Part shown: piece by piece, positions 53,031 to 62,943 of the stretch
Layout of the letters: every line of letters begins with the position of its first letter
Position numbering within the stretch: the first letter of the stretch is position 1
Source of the DNA: Clostridia bacterium
Lineage (GTDB): Bacteria > Bacillota > Clostridia > Peptostreptococcales > Anaerovoracaceae
Assembly (NCBI GenBank): GCA_902363595.1
Contig: CABJAP010000007.1
Span: 1 to 64,000, forward strand
DNA length: 64,000 nucleotides
Reading direction: 5' to 3'
Notes under the pieces: generated by a model
Seen by the model: only the letters and a program-made list of their open reading frames with translations
The model's database searches: none
What the model was told of the DNA's origin: nothing
Program-made: the position numbers and the translations under genes

Positions 53031-53633
53031 TTACAAAATTCCTTCCAGCGCCAGATTGACTTGCAGAACATTTACTGTTTTTTCACCAAAAACCCCGAAG
53101 GTTTTGCCAGTCGTGTATTTGTCGATGATTTTCTGCAGGTCCGCCATGCTCATATTTCTTGCCTTTGCTACCCGCTCCAGTTGATATTCGGCAGCGGCTA
53201 GAGAAATATGGGGGTCCAGCCCGCTTCCCGAAACGGTGACCAAGTCCACAGGGACAGGCTCGCCTTTTTTATCCGGGTGGGCATCCTGCATTTGTTTGGT
53301 TCTTTCTTTTACCATCTGCTCCAACTCTTCTCCGGCCGGCGTCTTATTGCTGGCTCCAGCATACAGGAGCGGCTTGCCGTCTTTATCGTAGAACGTTTCC
53401 GTATTGAGCATCATTGGTCTTCCCCACAGATATTCATCTCCGGTAAACTGCTGCGCCAGCAGTGCGCTCCCGTATTTAACTCCATTCACTTCAATGATAC
53501 TGCCGTTGGCTTTATCCTTAAACAGCACTTGCGAAATTCCTGTCATAGCAACTGGGTACAGAATCCCGCAGATCACAGTAAAGATCACGATGAGAATCAG
53601 CGCCCGCAGCGCAACCGATTTATGATTTGTCAT
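53031..53633 (-). CDS. kdpC: KdpC subunit of the K+-transporting ATPase
   Basis: 200 residues. One N-terminal membrane helix (ALILIVIFTVICGILYPVAMTG) then an extracellular domain with the family motif DLVTVSGSGLDPHISLAAAEYQLERVAKAR. It stabilises the KdpFABC complex and raises affinity. It follows kdpB by 19 nt. Confidence 0.96.
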   Translation of the reverse strand: MTNHKSVALRALILIVIFTVICGILYPVAMTGISQVLFKDKANGSIIEVNGVKYGSALLAQQFTGDEYLWGRPMMLNTETFYDKDGKPLLYAGASNKTPAGEELEQMVKERTKQMQDAHPDKKGEPVPVDLVTVSGSGLDPHISLAAAEYQLERVAKARNMSMADLQKIIDKYTTGKTFGVFGEKTVNVLQVNLALEGIL

Positions 53634-53652
53634 TTTCTTCTCCTCCCTTCCC

Positions 53653-55719
53653 TTACATGAGCCCTAAGGCTGCCAGGATCATATCGATCACCTTGATCGC
53701 AATAAATGGGGCCACGATTCCGCCCAGTCCATAAATCAGCAGGTTTCTCGACAATAACTTTCTGGCCGGAACTTCTCTGTACTTAACGCCCTTTAAGGCC
53801 AGCGGAATTAAGGCGATGATGATCAGCGCATTATAAATGATTGCTGACAGGATAGCGCTTTCCGGGGTTGCCAGATTCATGATATTCAAAGCCGACAGCT
53901 GAGGATACAGCCCTATAAACAGTACCGGAATGATGGCAAAATATTTGGCAATATCATTGGCGATACTGAATGTGGTCAGAGAACCGCGGGTCATCAAAAG
54001 CTGTTTGCCGATTCTTACAACATCGATCAGTTTGGTCGGTGAAGAATCCAGATCGACCATGTTGCCCGCTTCTTTGGCCGCCTGAGTACCGGTGTTCATT
54101 GCTACGGCCACATCCGCCTGAGCCAGAGCCGGCGCATCGTTGGTTCCGTCACCGGTCATGGCCACCAGATGGCCTTTCTTTTGGTAATCTCTAATCAAAT
54201 CCAGCTTGGTTTCCGGAGTAGCTTCCGCCAGGAAGTCATCCACTCCTGCCTCCGCGGCTATGGCAGCCGCAGTTACCGGGTTGTCTCCGGTGATCATGAT
54301 GGTTTTGATACCCATTTTTCTCAAATCAGCAAATTTTTCTTTAACGCCTTTTTTAATAATATCCTTTAAGTGAATAACGCCCAGAACTTTTTTGTTCTTT
54401 GCCACCACCAGAGGCGTACCGCCGGTTTTGGCGATCCTGGTTACGATTTGGTCGCATTCCATCGTGTAAGTTCCGCCCTGTTCCAAGATATAAGCTTTTA
54501 CTGCGTCGGCAGCGCCTTTGCGGACTTCATTATCCCCGTAATTTACACCGCTCATTCTTGTCTTGGCCGTAAAGGGGATAAAATCCGCATTGAGCTCATT
54601 CATGTTTCTTTCCCGAATGCCGAACTGTTCCTTGGCTAGTACGACAATGCTCCTGCCTTCCGGCGTTTCATCGGCCAGCGAGGAAAGCTGTGCCGCATCC
54701 GCCAGCTCTTCCATCGTTATGCCGCTGACCGGAATGAATTCGCTAGCCTGGCGGTTGCCCAGGGTAATGGTCCCTGTCTTATCAAGCATAAGAATATCCA
54801 CATCGCCGGCCGCTTCGATGGCCCGGCCGCTCATGGCCAGTACGTTGGCCTGATTCAATCTGCTCATCCCGGCAATGCCGATGGCGGAGAGCAAGGCTCC
54901 GATCGTTGTCGGTGCCAGACAGACCAAAAGCGCAATCAGGGCAGTAACAGATGTTGTATTTGCAAGTCCCGCCTGGACAAAACCAAAATCTGAGAATGTA
55001 TACAGAGACAGGGTTACCAGCAGGAAAATAATCGTCAGTGCCACCAGCAGGATCTGGAGAGCCAGTTCATTGGGCGTCTTTTTTCTCGCTGCCCCTTCTA
55101 CCATGGCAATCATTTTGTCCAGGAAGCTCTCTCCCGGATCCGCTGTGACTCGTATGACCAACGAGTCAGATGTTATAGTGGTTCCTCCGGTGACCGCACT
55201 TCGGTCTCCGCCGCTCTCACGGATAACCGGCGCCGATTCGCCGGTTATCGCGCTCTCATCTACTGAGGCGGCACCTTCAATGACTTCACCGTCCGCAGGA
55301 ATCTGGTCGCCCGCCTCAACATAAACAATATCCCCTTTACGAAGCTTTGCAGACGGTATCTGCTCATATCGATATTTGTCATTCATATCACTGAGCCGTT
55401 TAGCCGCAATGTCTTTTTTCGCGCTTCTGAGCGCATCAGCCTGCGCTTTGCCCCTTCCTTCTGCGATGGCTTCTGCGAAGTTGGCGAAGAGAACCGTAAA
55501 CCACAAGATGATGGCCACGGCCAGAATGAATCCCGGCGCATTGTCGGACAGCCCGCACAGAGCCGCGATAAACAGCCCTGAAGTCAAAATAGCTGCTATA
55601 TATACGATAAACATGACCGGATTTTCAATTTGTGTTTTGGGGTTTAATTTTGAAAAAGCATCTTTTATGGCTCGTAAGGCCAACCCCTTTGAAAATGCGT
55701 CTTTCTTTTTATTATCCAT
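53653..55719 (-). CDS. kdpB: KdpB P-type ATPase subunit
   Basis: 688 residues. Phosphorylated Asp313 in MLDKTGTIT; actuator motif TGES at 159-162, whose Ser162 is the residue phosphorylated for inhibition in E. coli KdpB; hinge [16 protein letters not shown]. Seven membrane helices. It energises K+ uptake through KdpA. It lies 16 nt after kdpA. Confidence 0.97.
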   Translation of the reverse strand: MDNKKKDAFSKGLALRAIKDAFSKLNPKTQIENPVMFIVYIAAILTSGLFIAALCGLSDNAPGFILAVAIILWFTVLFANFAEAIAEGRGKAQADALRSAKKDIAAKRLSDMNDKYRYEQIPSAKLRKGDIVYVEAGDQIPADGEVIEGAASVDESAITGESAPVIRESGGDRSAVTGGTTITSDSLVIRVTADPGESFLDKMIAMVEGAARKKTPNELALQILLVALTIIFLLVTLSLYTFSDFGFVQAGLANTTSVTALIALLVCLAPTTIGALLSAIGIAGMSRLNQANVLAMSGRAIEAAGDVDILMLDKTGTITLGNRQASEFIPVSGITMEELADAAQLSSLADETPEGRSIVVLAKEQFGIRERNMNELNADFIPFTAKTRMSGVNYGDNEVRKGAADAVKAYILEQGGTYTMECDQIVTRIAKTGGTPLVVAKNKKVLGVIHLKDIIKKGVKEKFADLRKMGIKTIMITGDNPVTAAAIAAEAGVDDFLAEATPETKLDLIRDYQKKGHLVAMTGDGTNDAPALAQADVAVAMNTGTQAAKEAGNMVDLDSSPTKLIDVVRIGKQLLMTRGSLTTFSIANDIAKYFAIIPVLFIGLYPQLSALNIMNLATPESAILSAIIYNALIIIALIPLALKGVKYREVPARKLLSRNLLIYGLGGIVAPFIAIKVIDMILAALGLM

Positions 55720-55735
55720 AGTCTCACTCCTTCTA

Positions 55736-57478
55736 TTACAGAATCATCTGCAAATGCTCTGCGATGGGTCCCAGCGCTAATGCGGGGAAGAAGCTGAGGG
55801 CTCCTACCAGCAATACCACTACGATCAGGAAACCAATGAACATCCCATTGTATGTCGGTAGTGTTCCAACGCTTTCGGCCACTTTTTTCTTTTGCACCAG
55901 AGAGCCTGCGATTGCCAGTGTTGCCATCATCGGCAGGAACCGTACAAACAGCATTACCAGGCCGATCGTTATGTTTACAAAGGGCGTGTTGGCATTGAAC
56001 CCTGCGAAAGCAGAACCGTTATTGCCGCCTCCCGACGAGTATGCATATAGTACCTCAGAGAAACCGTGCATACCCGGATTGTTTAGACTGTCAGCCACCG
56101 ATGGAACGATGCAGGCAATACCGGTTCCTACCAGTACAGCTACCGGGGTGGCCAGGCAGACCAGCATCGCCATCTTCATCTCGTATGGCTCAATCTTCTT
56201 GCCCAGGTACTCCGGTGTTCGACCGACCATCAACCCTGCGATAAAGACAGTAATGATGGCAAAACCCAGCATACCGTACAGTCCGCAGCCGACGCCGCCG
56301 TAGATGACTTCGCCAAGCTGCATCTGCAGCATCGTCACAAGTCCGCCGATCGGCGTATAGCTGTCATGCATGGAATTGACCGAACCGTTGGACGCAGCAG
56401 TCGTCCACGTCGCCCAGGTAGCGGAGGTTCCCGGTCCGAACCGTACTTCCTTTCCTTCCATATTTCCGCCTACTAATTCGTCAGAGGCCGTTATATTGAC
56501 CGCACCGTTTGCCTCCAGCTGGGGAGTTCCTTTTAATTCCATAACGCCTGTTACGCTCATAGCCGCCACTAGCATGATGCCCATGGCCAGAAACAGAGCG
56601 ATCCCCTGCCGTTTATCTTTCACACTTCGTCCGAAAGAAAAACATAGTCCAACCGGGATCAAAAGCAGCGACAGCATTTCCAATAAATTAGAAAACGGTG
56701 TGGCATTTTCGAGGGGATGGGCTGAATTGACTCCAAAGAATCCGCCGCCGTTGGTACCCAGCTGTTTAATTGCAATTTGGCTGGCTGCCGGGCCCATTGG
56801 TATGACTTGCTTGTCGATCACTGTTCCATCTTCCATGGTTACCGGCTCCAAAAGCTGCGTTTCTTCATAAGCAGAAAAGTTCTGGATAACGCCCTGGGAT
56901 GCGATACCGATGGTCACAACAATCGACAGCGGCAGCAATATGTACAAAACGCTTCTGATCATATCGACCCAAAAGTTCCCGATGCCTTTTTCTTTCACTC
57001 TTACAAATCCGCGGACCAGTGCAAATAGGACTGCGATACCGGTGGCCGCAGAAACGAAGTTCTGCACGGTCAATCCCAGCATCTGCGTCAGATAGCTGAG
57101 CTGCATCTCTCCCGAGTAAGCCTGCCAGTTGGTGTTGGTTACAAAACTGGCCGTCGTGTTAAATCCCAGATGCCAGGAAGTTCCTCCAATGCCCTCCGGG
57201 TTCAGCGGCAGCTTTCCCTGAAGAAGATTCAGCAGGAAAAGAATAATAAATCCAAATACGCTGAACAAGACGGCTGCTTTGGCATATTTCTTCCAACCCA
57301 TGTCTTCGTTTTTGTCGATTTTCATGAGTTTGTAGAGCGCATTTTCACAAGGAACCAGTATCTTGGAAAGGAATACGTGTTCTCCGTTCATGACCTTGCT
57401 CATGTAAGCTCCCAAAGGGATTGCAAGTAAGATTAATATAACCAGGTATATTCCCATTTGTATCAGTTCGCCGCTCAT
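55736..57478 (-). CDS. kdpA: KdpA potassium-binding subunit
   Basis: 580 residues with about ten membrane helices and four degenerate K+-channel-like selectivity loops (for example [24 protein letters not shown] and [20 protein letters not shown]). It forms the K+ entry path of KdpFABC. Its ATG overlaps the kdpF stop codon. Confidence 0.97.
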   Translation of the reverse strand: MSGELIQMGIYLVILILLAIPLGAYMSKVMNGEHVFLSKILVPCENALYKLMKIDKNEDMGWKKYAKAAVLFSVFGFIILFLLNLLQGKLPLNPEGIGGTSWHLGFNTTASFVTNTNWQAYSGEMQLSYLTQMLGLTVQNFVSAATGIAVLFALVRGFVRVKEKGIGNFWVDMIRSVLYILLPLSIVVTIGIASQGVIQNFSAYEETQLLEPVTMEDGTVIDKQVIPMGPAASQIAIKQLGTNGGGFFGVNSAHPLENATPFSNLLEMLSLLLIPVGLCFSFGRSVKDKRQGIALFLAMGIMLVAAMSVTGVMELKGTPQLEANGAVNITASDELVGGNMEGKEVRFGPGTSATWATWTTAASNGSVNSMHDSYTPIGGLVTMLQMQLGEVIYGGVGCGLYGMLGFAIITVFIAGLMVGRTPEYLGKKIEPYEMKMAMLVCLATPVAVLVGTGIACIVPSVADSLNNPGMHGFSEVLYAYSSGGGNNGSAFAGFNANTPFVNITIGLVMLFVRFLPMMATLAIAGSLVQKKKVAESVGTLPTYNGMFIGFLIVVVLLVGALSFFPALALGPIAEHLQMIL

Positions 57479-57564
57479 TTTTGGTCACCTCCAAGCAAAA
57501 CCTTGCTAAGATAGATGAGCAGGGCAATTCCTAAAACGCCCACTATCTTTATGATCAATGACAT
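57475..57564 (-). CDS. kdpF: KdpF small membrane subunit
   Basis: A 29-residue single-helix protein, [20 protein letters not shown] then KVLLGGDQK, starting at ATG after AAGGAGGAAGAAAC. Its TGA overlaps the kdpA start (ATGA). Length, helix and position match KdpF, the lipid-like stabiliser of the Kdp complex. It is too short for usual gene finding. Confidence 0.9.
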   Translation of the reverse strand: MSLIIKIVGVLGIALLIYLSKVLLGGDQK

Positions 57565-57602
57565 GTTTCTTCCTCCTTTATTTCATTTCTTAATTCATTT
57601 TC

Positions 57603-57667
57603 ATTATAGGAGGTTTGGTATAAAAATGGGGTTAAGGGTGGGTACGTTGGCATTAAGATCGTATAAA
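57603..57667 (-). promoter_or_regulatory. kdp promoter with possible KdpE sites
   Basis: TATAAT at 57603-57608 lacks a -35 (CCCCAT), as expected for an activator-dependent promoter. TTTATAC occurs at 57618-57624 and 57661-57667 in the same direction; the motif resembles the T-rich KdpE box of other bacteria. Confidence 0.55.
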
Positions 57668-57717
57668 GAAAGCCCCCTTCAAGACAAAAGGAGACGACCG
57701 GATACTCTCTCAAACAG

Positions 57718-57754
57718 AAAAAAGCCTATTGTCATAAGACAACAGGCTTTTTCT
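57718..57754 (-). terminator. Terminator of the OadB-like gene
   Basis: GCCTATTGTC/GACAACAGGC stem with A-runs and T-runs on both sides, 44 nt past the stop. It can act in both directions. Confidence 0.85.
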
Positions 57755-57797
57755 TGTATAAAAATGATTTTAGAGATTTTCGATATGTAAGCTGAGA

Positions 57798-58943
57798 TCA
57801 ACCGAACATAGAAAGCATTACCGAAGCGGCCACGGCCGAACCGATTACGCCGGCTACGTTGGGTCCCATGGCGTGCATCAGCAGGAAGTTTGAAGGATTT
57901 TCTTGCTGGCCTACCTTTTGCGATACTCGGGCAGCCATCGGTACAGCTGATACACCTGCCGAACCGATCAGAGGATTGATCTTTCCGCCTGTAAGTACAT
58001 TCATCAATTTGGCGATCAAAACGCCACCGGCAGTTCCTACTGCGAATGCGCAGATTCCCAAAACGACGATCTTCAAGGTTTCAGCCTTGATAAAGGTTGC
58101 TCCTGTAGCGGAAGCTCCAACTGCCAGACCCAGCAGTATGGTAACAATGTTCATCATCGCATTCTGTGCAGTATCAGAAAGTCGATCCGCTCTTCCTGAT
58201 TCTTTAAAGAGGTTGCCCAGCATGAGCATACCGATCAGCGGTGCTGCTGCCGGCAGGAGCAGAACAACGAGAACAGTAACAACAATCGGGAATAAAATCT
58301 TTTCTTTCTGGCTCACGACTCTCAGCTGATCCATCTTGATCACCCGTTCGCTTTTGGTTGTCAGCGCCTTCATAATTGGCGGCTGTATGATCGGTACCAA
58401 AGCCATATAGGAATAGGCAGCTACAGCGATAGGTCCTAAGAGATCTGGAGCCAGCTTGCTGGTCAGATAGATCGCAGTCGGCCCATCCGCACCGCCGATA
58501 ATGCCAATGGATGCAGCACCCTGTGCATCGAAACCCAGAATAACAGCGGCAAAGAACGCGAAGAAGATACCAAACTGCGCTGCAGCGCCCATAATCAACG
58601 ATTTTGGATTGGCGATCAGCGGCCCGAAGTCGGTCATCGCCCCTACTCCCAGGAAGATCAGCGAAGGGAAGATTGGTTTCAACGCGTAGAATATGGACAG
58701 CAATCCAATATCGGATAGCTGGTTCGATGATGTAATCTCCGCATGCTCAATAAACATACCACTTATTGGCAGGTTGGATAATAACATACCCATAGCGATT
58801 GGAATCAGCAGCAGCGGTTCAAACCCATGCCTGATTGCCAAATAAAGGAAGATAAATGATACCACGATCATAATGACATTTTGATATGCCACGTTAGCCA
58901 GGCCGGTATCCTGCCAGAAGTTACTGAGTGTCTCAATTAGCAT
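57798..58943 (-). CDS. Sodium-translocating decarboxylase beta subunit
   Basis: 381 residues, about ten membrane helices. It matches OadB/GcdB/MmdB, the Na+ channel subunit of oxaloacetate, glutaconyl-CoA or methylmalonyl-CoA decarboxylases: [39 protein letters not shown] and the C-terminal [22 protein letters not shown] are hallmark segments. The alpha carboxyltransferase, biotin carrier and gamma subunits are not adjacent, so it stands alone with its own promoter, operator-like palindrome and terminator. Which enzyme it serves is unknown. Confidence 0.9.
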   Translation of the reverse strand: MLIETLSNFWQDTGLANVAYQNVIMIVVSFIFLYLAIRHGFEPLLLIPIAMGMLLSNLPISGMFIEHAEITSSNQLSDIGLLSIFYALKPIFPSLIFLGVGAMTDFGPLIANPKSLIMGAAAQFGIFFAFFAAVILGFDAQGAASIGIIGGADGPTAIYLTSKLAPDLLGPIAVAAYSYMALVPIIQPPIMKALTTKSERVIKMDQLRVVSQKEKILFPIVVTVLVVLLLPAAAPLIGMLMLGNLFKESGRADRLSDTAQNAMMNIVTILLGLAVGASATGATFIKAETLKIVVLGICAFAVGTAGGVLIAKLMNVLTGGKINPLIGSAGVSAVPMAARVSQKVGQQENPSNFLLMHAMGPNVAGVIGSAVAASVMLSMFG

Positions 58944-58975
58944 TTTTTCTCGTCTCCTTTTCTAAATGACGTAAA

Positions 58976-58991
58976 AGTGCAGACCTGCACT
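58976..58991 (-). promoter_or_regulatory. Operator-like palindrome in the OadB-like leader
   Basis: AGTGCAG-AC-CTGCACT, perfect 7-bp arms with a 2-nt centre, at the predicted transcription start. The cognate regulator is unknown. Confidence 0.55.
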
Positions 58992-59001
58992 AATCGTTAA
59001 A

Positions 59002-59030
59002 ATACTAACACATCTAAGCGTTTATTACAA
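59002..59030 (-). promoter_or_regulatory. OadB-like gene promoter
   Basis: Minus-strand TTGTAA (59025-59030), 17-nt spacer, TAGTAT (59002-59007). Confidence 0.65.
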
Positions 59031-59069
59031 CCTTGTATCGGGATAAATACTGTATACACTCGGGATACA

Positions 59070-61328
59070 TTACAGCTTCATGGTCAGTCCGATTTTCTGC
59101 TTTTCATGGTCAATTTGGATAATCTTAACCTTCACCGTATCACCGACTGAAACTGCATCCATCGGATGCTTGATAAACTTATTGCTCATCTGGGAAATGT
59201 GTACTAGGCCGTCGTTTTTTACGCCGATATCCACAAAGGCGCCAAAGTCAACAACATTGCGCACGGTACCCATCATTTCCATACCTTCTTCCAAATCTTC
59301 AAAACTGCGAACGTCATTTCGGAAGACGACCGCAGGCGCATTCTCCCTGGGATCCCTGGCCGGCTTTTTGATCTCTTCGATGATGTCTCTCAGGGTCATC
59401 GATCCTATTTCCAGCTCCTGGGACAGCTTTTCGATGGCTTTTCCCAGATTCTTTTTGGGATTATCCTTTTTCTTGCTCAGTTCTGCCAGAGCGGCCAGAC
59501 CTTTTGCTCTGGTTTCCGGCTTCTTGGGTTTGAACTGATCCGCGTACAGGTCGCTGATTTTCTGCTCAATATCAGCCACGCCGCCGCGAATGATCTCTTT
59601 CTTATCGATCTTGAGTTTTTTCAGCATGGCTTCCGCCGCTTTATAGGATTCCGGGTGGACGGAAGTGGCGTCCAGCGGGTTGCTGCCTTCGGAAATGCGC
59701 ATAAAGCCGGCACATTGCTTGTAGGTTTTTTCTCCCAGCTTTGAAACTTTTTTCAGTTCTTTTCGATCCATGAAGGACCCCTGTTCTTCCCGGTAAGCAA
59801 CGATGTTTTTGGCGATCCCCATGTTGATGCCGGCCACATGGGCCAAAAGGGACGGGGAAGCCGTATTCAAGTCCACGCCGACCCGGTTTACGCAGTCTTC
59901 TACCACATTATCAAGAGCCGTCTCCAGCAGTCCCTGATTGATGTCATGCTGATACTGCCCCACGCCGATGCTTTTGGTGGGGATCTTCACCAGTTCCGCC
60001 AGCGGATCCTGCAGCCGCCTTCCCAGGGACATGGCGCCTCTGGTGGTAACGTCCAAATCCGGATATTCTTCAGTTGCCAGTTTGGAAGCGGAATAAACCG
60101 ATGCCCCCGCTTCATTGACGATGGTGTAGCTGATGTCCAGACCATTCTTTTTTATAAAACCGGCCACTACTTCTTCCGTTTCCCGGGAGCCTGTCCCATT
60201 GCCGATAACGATCACATTGATCCGGTATTTATCCACCAGCTTTTTCAGCGTCGCTTCTGTACCGGCCACATCGTTTCTCGGCTGGGTTGGATATACGGTT
60301 GTATAGGCCAGCAGTTTGCCGGTCTCATTGAGCACAGCGACTTTACAGCCGGTACGATACCCTGGGTCAATGCTGATGATCCTGGCCCCTTTTACAGGAG
60401 GAACCATCAGCAGCTTTTCCGTGTTCTTGGCAAAGACCTTGACCGCTTCCAGTTCTGCCCGCTCGGTAAGCATGTTTCGCATCTCCCGCTCAATGGACGG
60501 AGCCATCAAACGTTTATAGGCATCGGCGATGGTTTCCTGGAGCAGACCTGTAAAAATGGACCGCTGGTTGGTGATAACCGCTTCCTGGAGCAGCTGTTCC
60601 ATCTCCTCTACTAAAACCGTCACTTTGACTTTTAGCTTTTTTTCCTTTTCGCCTCGGTTTATAGCCAGAATTCTGTGGTTGGGAATCTTTTTGATTGCTT
60701 CCTGATATTCATAGTACATTTCGTAAACCGTCTTTTCTTCCGGGTCTGCCGCCTCGGTGACGATTAAGCCGCTGTTTTGGGTTTTTTCACGGATTTTTGC
60801 CGTCAGTTCCGGATCGTCAGAAATCATTTCGGCCAGAATGTCCATGGCCCCGGTAATGGCTGCGGCGGCATCGGGAACTTCCTGTTCCTCATTGATAAAG
60901 GGCTGGGCCAAATCTTCGACAGCTCCTTCTTCCAGTTCCTGGGCCCAAAAGGTCATGGCCAGCGGTTCCAGTCCCCTGGCTTTGGCTTTGGACGCCCGGG
61001 TAGCTTTTTTCTGTTTGTACGGTTTATACAGGTCCTCAACTCTCTGCAGAACCTCGGCTTCTATAATTTTCGCTTTCAGCTCATCGGTCAGTTTTCCCTG
61101 TTCTTCGATCAATCGAATGACTTCTTCTTTACGTTCCTCCAGATTACGCAGATAGGTCAGACGTTCGTCCAGATCTCGCAGTGTCACGTCGGAAAGGCCG
61201 CCGGTCACTTCCTTTCGATACCTTGCGATAAAGGGGATCGTGTTGCCCTCATCAATGAGCGCTACTGTGTTTTCCACCTGCGGCAGCCTGAGTTCAAATT
61301 CTTTTGCTAATTGTTCGATAATGTTCAT
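59070..61328 (-). CDS. tex: Tex-family RNA-binding transcription accessory protein
   Basis: 752 residues, the full Tex architecture. N-terminal helical HTH region (IPFIARYRKEVTGGLSD), YqgF-like RNase H domain (SIDPGYRTGCKVAV), helix-hairpin-helix part (VNRVGVDLNTASPSLLAHVAGI) and a C-terminal S1 domain (GTVRNVVDFGAFVDIGVKNDGLVHISQMS). It binds nucleic acid and influences transcription and ribosome function. It starts 11 nt after prfB, so the two are probably one transcript. Confidence 0.96.
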   Translation of the reverse strand: MNIIEQLAKEFELRLPQVENTVALIDEGNTIPFIARYRKEVTGGLSDVTLRDLDERLTYLRNLEERKEEVIRLIEEQGKLTDELKAKIIEAEVLQRVEDLYKPYKQKKATRASKAKARGLEPLAMTFWAQELEEGAVEDLAQPFINEEQEVPDAAAAITGAMDILAEMISDDPELTAKIREKTQNSGLIVTEAADPEEKTVYEMYYEYQEAIKKIPNHRILAINRGEKEKKLKVKVTVLVEEMEQLLQEAVITNQRSIFTGLLQETIADAYKRLMAPSIEREMRNMLTERAELEAVKVFAKNTEKLLMVPPVKGARIISIDPGYRTGCKVAVLNETGKLLAYTTVYPTQPRNDVAGTEATLKKLVDKYRINVIVIGNGTGSRETEEVVAGFIKKNGLDISYTIVNEAGASVYSASKLATEEYPDLDVTTRGAMSLGRRLQDPLAELVKIPTKSIGVGQYQHDINQGLLETALDNVVEDCVNRVGVDLNTASPSLLAHVAGINMGIAKNIVAYREEQGSFMDRKELKKVSKLGEKTYKQCAGFMRISEGSNPLDATSVHPESYKAAEAMLKKLKIDKKEIIRGGVADIEQKISDLYADQFKPKKPETRAKGLAALAELSKKKDNPKKNLGKAIEKLSQELEIGSMTLRDIIEEIKKPARDPRENAPAVVFRNDVRSFEDLEEGMEMMGTVRNVVDFGAFVDIGVKNDGLVHISQMSNKFIKHPMDAVSVGDTVKVKIIQIDHEKQKIGLTMKL

Positions 61329-61339
61329 AGAGCCTGCTT

Positions 61340-62444
61340 TTACCTTTCTTTCTGTTTGAGCTTTTCATTGATAAAATAGTCGATGTCACCATCCATAACG
61401 CCGCCCACGTTTCCAACTTCCGCCCCTGTCCGGTGGTCTTTGACCATGGTATACGGGTGGAATACATACGAACGGATTTGGCTGCCCCAGGTGATCTGAC
61501 TGTAGTCGCCCTGGAGCTCTTTGAGGTTTTCTTTATGCTCCTGCTCCTTCAGTTCCACCAGCTTGGACAGGAGCAGTTTCATTGCCACTTCCCGGTTCTG
61601 GTGCTGGGACCGTTCATTCTGGCAGGATACCACGATGTTGGTCGGAATATGGGTGATGCGGATAGCGGAATCGGTTTTATTGACGTGCTGCCCGCCGGCG
61701 CCGCTGGAGCGGAAGGTGTCGATCCGCAAATCGTCCGGATCGATCTCCACAGTGGTGTCGTCGTCGATTTCCGGAATCACGTCCAATGAGGCAAAGGAGG
61801 TATGTCTTCTGCCGGATGAATCGTAAGGTGAAATTCGCACCAAACGATGGACGCCCTTTTCGTTTTTCAGATAACCGTAGGCATTGTCTCCTTCCACCAC
61901 TGCGGTGGCGCTGTTGATGCCGCCTTCCTTTTCTTCCTGGTAATCGAGAATTTTAACCTTGTATCCTTTTCGCTCCGCCCACCTTACATACATGCGGAAG
62001 AGCATTTCCGCCCAGTCCTTGGCATCAGTGCCGCCCGATCCTCCATGCAAGGAAATGATGGCGTTATTTTTATCGTATTCTCCGGTCAAAAGCGTGGCCA
62101 GCCGCAGTTCTTCCAGCTTTTCGGCCGCCGCATCATAGGCGTCCTGAATCTCTTTCGTCATGGAAGCGTCCTGCGCTTCTTCGGCAAGTAAAATCAGCAC
62201 TTCCACGTCTTCGATCTCTGTGGCCAGCGCTTCATATTCTTCGATTTTGTTTTCAATGGATTTCTTTTCTTTCATGACTTTCTGGGCCTTTTCGTGGTCG
62301 TCCCAGAAGCCTGATGCCTGTGTCTTTTCATCCAGGCCTTTTAATTGATCCCTCAGACCTGCCAGGTCAAAGGGACTCACCTGCCTCTTTGAGCCTGCCT
62401 TTCAGGCCGGGCAGATCAGCTTTGATCTGTTCCAATTCTATCAT
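61340..62444 (-). CDS. prfB: Peptide chain release factor 2 with programmed +1 frameshift
   Basis: A 25-codon first frame (62444-62370) ends CTT TGA C. Skipping one base at 62369 continues in the second frame (62368-61340), giving 367 residues. The slip site CTT-TGA-C and the upstream purine-rich AGGCAGG spur match the autoregulatory frameshift of bacterial prfB. The anticodon-like SPF tripeptide is not visible at the slip site; GGQHVNKTDSAIR is the hydrolysis motif. RF2 ends translation at UGA and UAA. Annotating only the second frame would miss the true start. Confidence 0.94.
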
Positions 62445-62495
62445 GTGTTCATCCCTCTCTCTGTTTGAATGGGGCCTGATTTGGCCCGATAGTTT

Positions 62496-62524
62496 AGTAT
62501 ACCCTACTGGCAAAAAATTTCCAA
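62496..62524 (-). promoter_or_regulatory. prfB-tex promoter
   Basis: Minus-strand TTGGAA (62519-62524), 17-nt spacer, TATACT (62496-62501). A GGGCC/GGCCC hairpin lies in the leader. Confidence 0.7.
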
Positions 62525-62943
62525 GGGGGATTTTTTATGATCGATGCCATGCATCGCATACTTTTTCATTGCAGGCAGTAGAGCCTTTTGGGAAAAAAGC
62601 TAAAATAAATTCAGGTTTTACGCAAATTTCAACGATTGCACCCTCTCAAAACCAGACAGAAGCAGCAAAACCTGCTTCTTCTCAGTATCAGGCCCCGCAA
62701 ACCCATTGGATTGCGTAAAAACTGAAACCTTTCAATAAAATTTTCCCGATTTGAGATAATAGCCGTAATAAAAAGAGCCCCGGCCCCTCATGCGTCAGAT
62801 TTTCCATATCCGACGTATAGAGGGCCAGGGAAGCACTCAGTACAAAGCTCTTTTTTCTCCAAGACGATCTCCAAGCCAGCACGGCGGCAAAGAGTTTTCC
62901 GCAACCCCTACAGCTCCAGCTCCTGACCGCCTTGCACAATCCT
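62525..62943. other. Intergenic stretch between prfB promoter and permease
   Basis: Apart from the permease terminator, no gene, RNA family or repeat was recognised. Small frames here have no domains. Confidence 0.5.
62769..62827 (-). terminator. Terminator of the downstream-of-window permease gene
   Basis: Long imperfect stem, GGCCCTCTATACGTC with GACGCATGAGGGGCC (two mismatches), then GGGGCTCTTTTT on the minus strand. Confidence 0.75.
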
